Of a stretch of 6,168 nucleotides of DNA, positions 6,115 through 6,168 are shown piece by piece. Both the position numbers and the translations under genes were made by a program. The notes beneath the pieces were generated by a model. It saw only the letters and a program-made list of their open reading frames with translations. It searched no databases and was not told the DNA's origin. How positions within the stretch are numbered: the first letter of the stretch is position 1; the number at the start of each line of letters is the position of its first letter. The stretch comes from Desulfobacterales bacterium (GTDB taxonomy: Bacteria; Desulfobacterota; Desulfobacteria; Desulfobacterales; BuS5): contig JAGVGX010000167.1 of assembly GCA_020056865.1 (NCBI GenBank), forward strand, positions 1 to 6,168, written 5' to 3'.

Positions 6115-6121
6115 ACGGTTA
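6094..6121 (-). repeat. 28-bp inverted repeat, right copy, overlapping the kinase stop
   Basis: This is the exact reverse complement of 3465-3492. It begins at codon 812 of the kinase, supplies residues TVNRQP and contains the TGA stop (6112-6114). Read on the plus strand it falls into degenerate 7-base units: GTGAACC (6097), GACAACC (6104), GTGAACG (6111). Its outer half holds the palindrome AACCGT-GA-ACGGTT (6107-6120). It ends right at the CCATAAAT direct repeat. Confidence 0.9.
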
Positions 6122-6129
6122 CCATAAAT
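6122..6129 (+). repeat. Right copy of the 8-bp direct repeat
   Basis: CCATAAAT directly abuts the right 28-bp inverted repeat and matches 3456-3463 in the same orientation. Together they form a possible 8-bp target-site duplication around the kinase segment. Confidence 0.45.
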
Positions 6130-6131
6130 TT

Positions 6132-6145
6132 TTATTTTAAAATAA
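6132..6145. other. A/T-only palindrome downstream of the kinase
   Basis: TTATTTTAAAATAA is a perfect 14-bp palindrome in the very A/T-rich tail of the window. A hairpin made only of A-T pairs is too weak for a convincing intrinsic terminator. The rest of 6146-6168 is A/T-rich with no gene visible. Confidence 0.2.
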
Positions 6146-6168
6146 TTTATAACATATATTTATTTAAA

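Larger units (their letters stand above)
3464..6121. mobile_element. Putative kinase-bearing cassette bounded by 28-bp inverted repeats
   Basis: A 2.66-kb segment is delimited by perfect 28-bp inverted repeats and flanked by the 8-bp direct repeat CCATAAAT, and its only gene is the hybrid histidine kinase. This is the outline of a transposon-like unit carrying a passenger gene but no transposase, so movement would have to depend on an enzyme supplied from elsewhere. Against this, the base composition of the kinase does not look different from its neighbours by eye, and the repeats may be two independent copies of a dispersed palindromic sequence. Recombination between the inverted copies could also flip the segment. 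Confidence 0.3.

Noticed and set aside
6107..6138. Intrinsic terminator after the kinase
   Set aside because: The AACCG/CGGTT stem is only five pairs and the T-rich run starts about eight bases later, so it does not fit a normal terminator; the palindrome is part of the repeat.

Overview
The window looks like chromosomal DNA from a Gram-negative anaerobe, most probably a member of the Desulfobacterota (Desulfobacteraceae-like). The reasons are the moderate-to-low GC, an outer-membrane porin, the sequence style of the PstS-type phosphate-binding protein, and a soluble PAS/GAF hybrid histidine kinase. The lineage is an inference from protein style, not from a search.

Left and central part (1-3443, all minus strand): a phosphate-starvation cluster. 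In transcription order it holds a PhoB-type response regulator (3443-2757), a 448-aa outer-membrane porin (2552-1206), a periplasmic phosphate-binding protein PstS (1136-150), and the first 32 codons of an inner-membrane permease, probably PstC (from 98, running off the left edge). The 204-bp gap between phoB and the porin holds a two-half-site Pho-box-like sequence with an exact 11-bp period (2673-2694) followed by -10-like sequences. The likely logic is that PhoB, made from its own transcript, switches on a porin-pstS-pstC transcript. This would deliver phosphate across the outer membrane, the periplasm and the inner membrane.

Right part (3444-6168): a divergent intergenic region, then an 817-aa cytoplasmic hybrid histidine kinase on the plus strand (PAS-GAF-PAS-HisKA-HATPase-REC). 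No PhoR-like kinase is present next to phoB.

The most unusual structure is a perfect 28-bp inverted repeat. One copy (3465-3492) lies between the phoB ribosome-binding site and the kinase. The other (6094-6121) encodes the last six residues and the stop codon of the kinase. Just outside the two copies sits the same 8-bp direct repeat, CCATAAAT (3456-3463 and 6122-6129). The kinase therefore looks like a cassette with terminal inverted repeats and a possible target-site duplication, inserted beside the phoB ribosome-binding site. It could also be an invertible segment, or two independent copies of a dispersed palindromic repeat. No transposase or recombinase gene, RNA gene or CRISPR array is visible.
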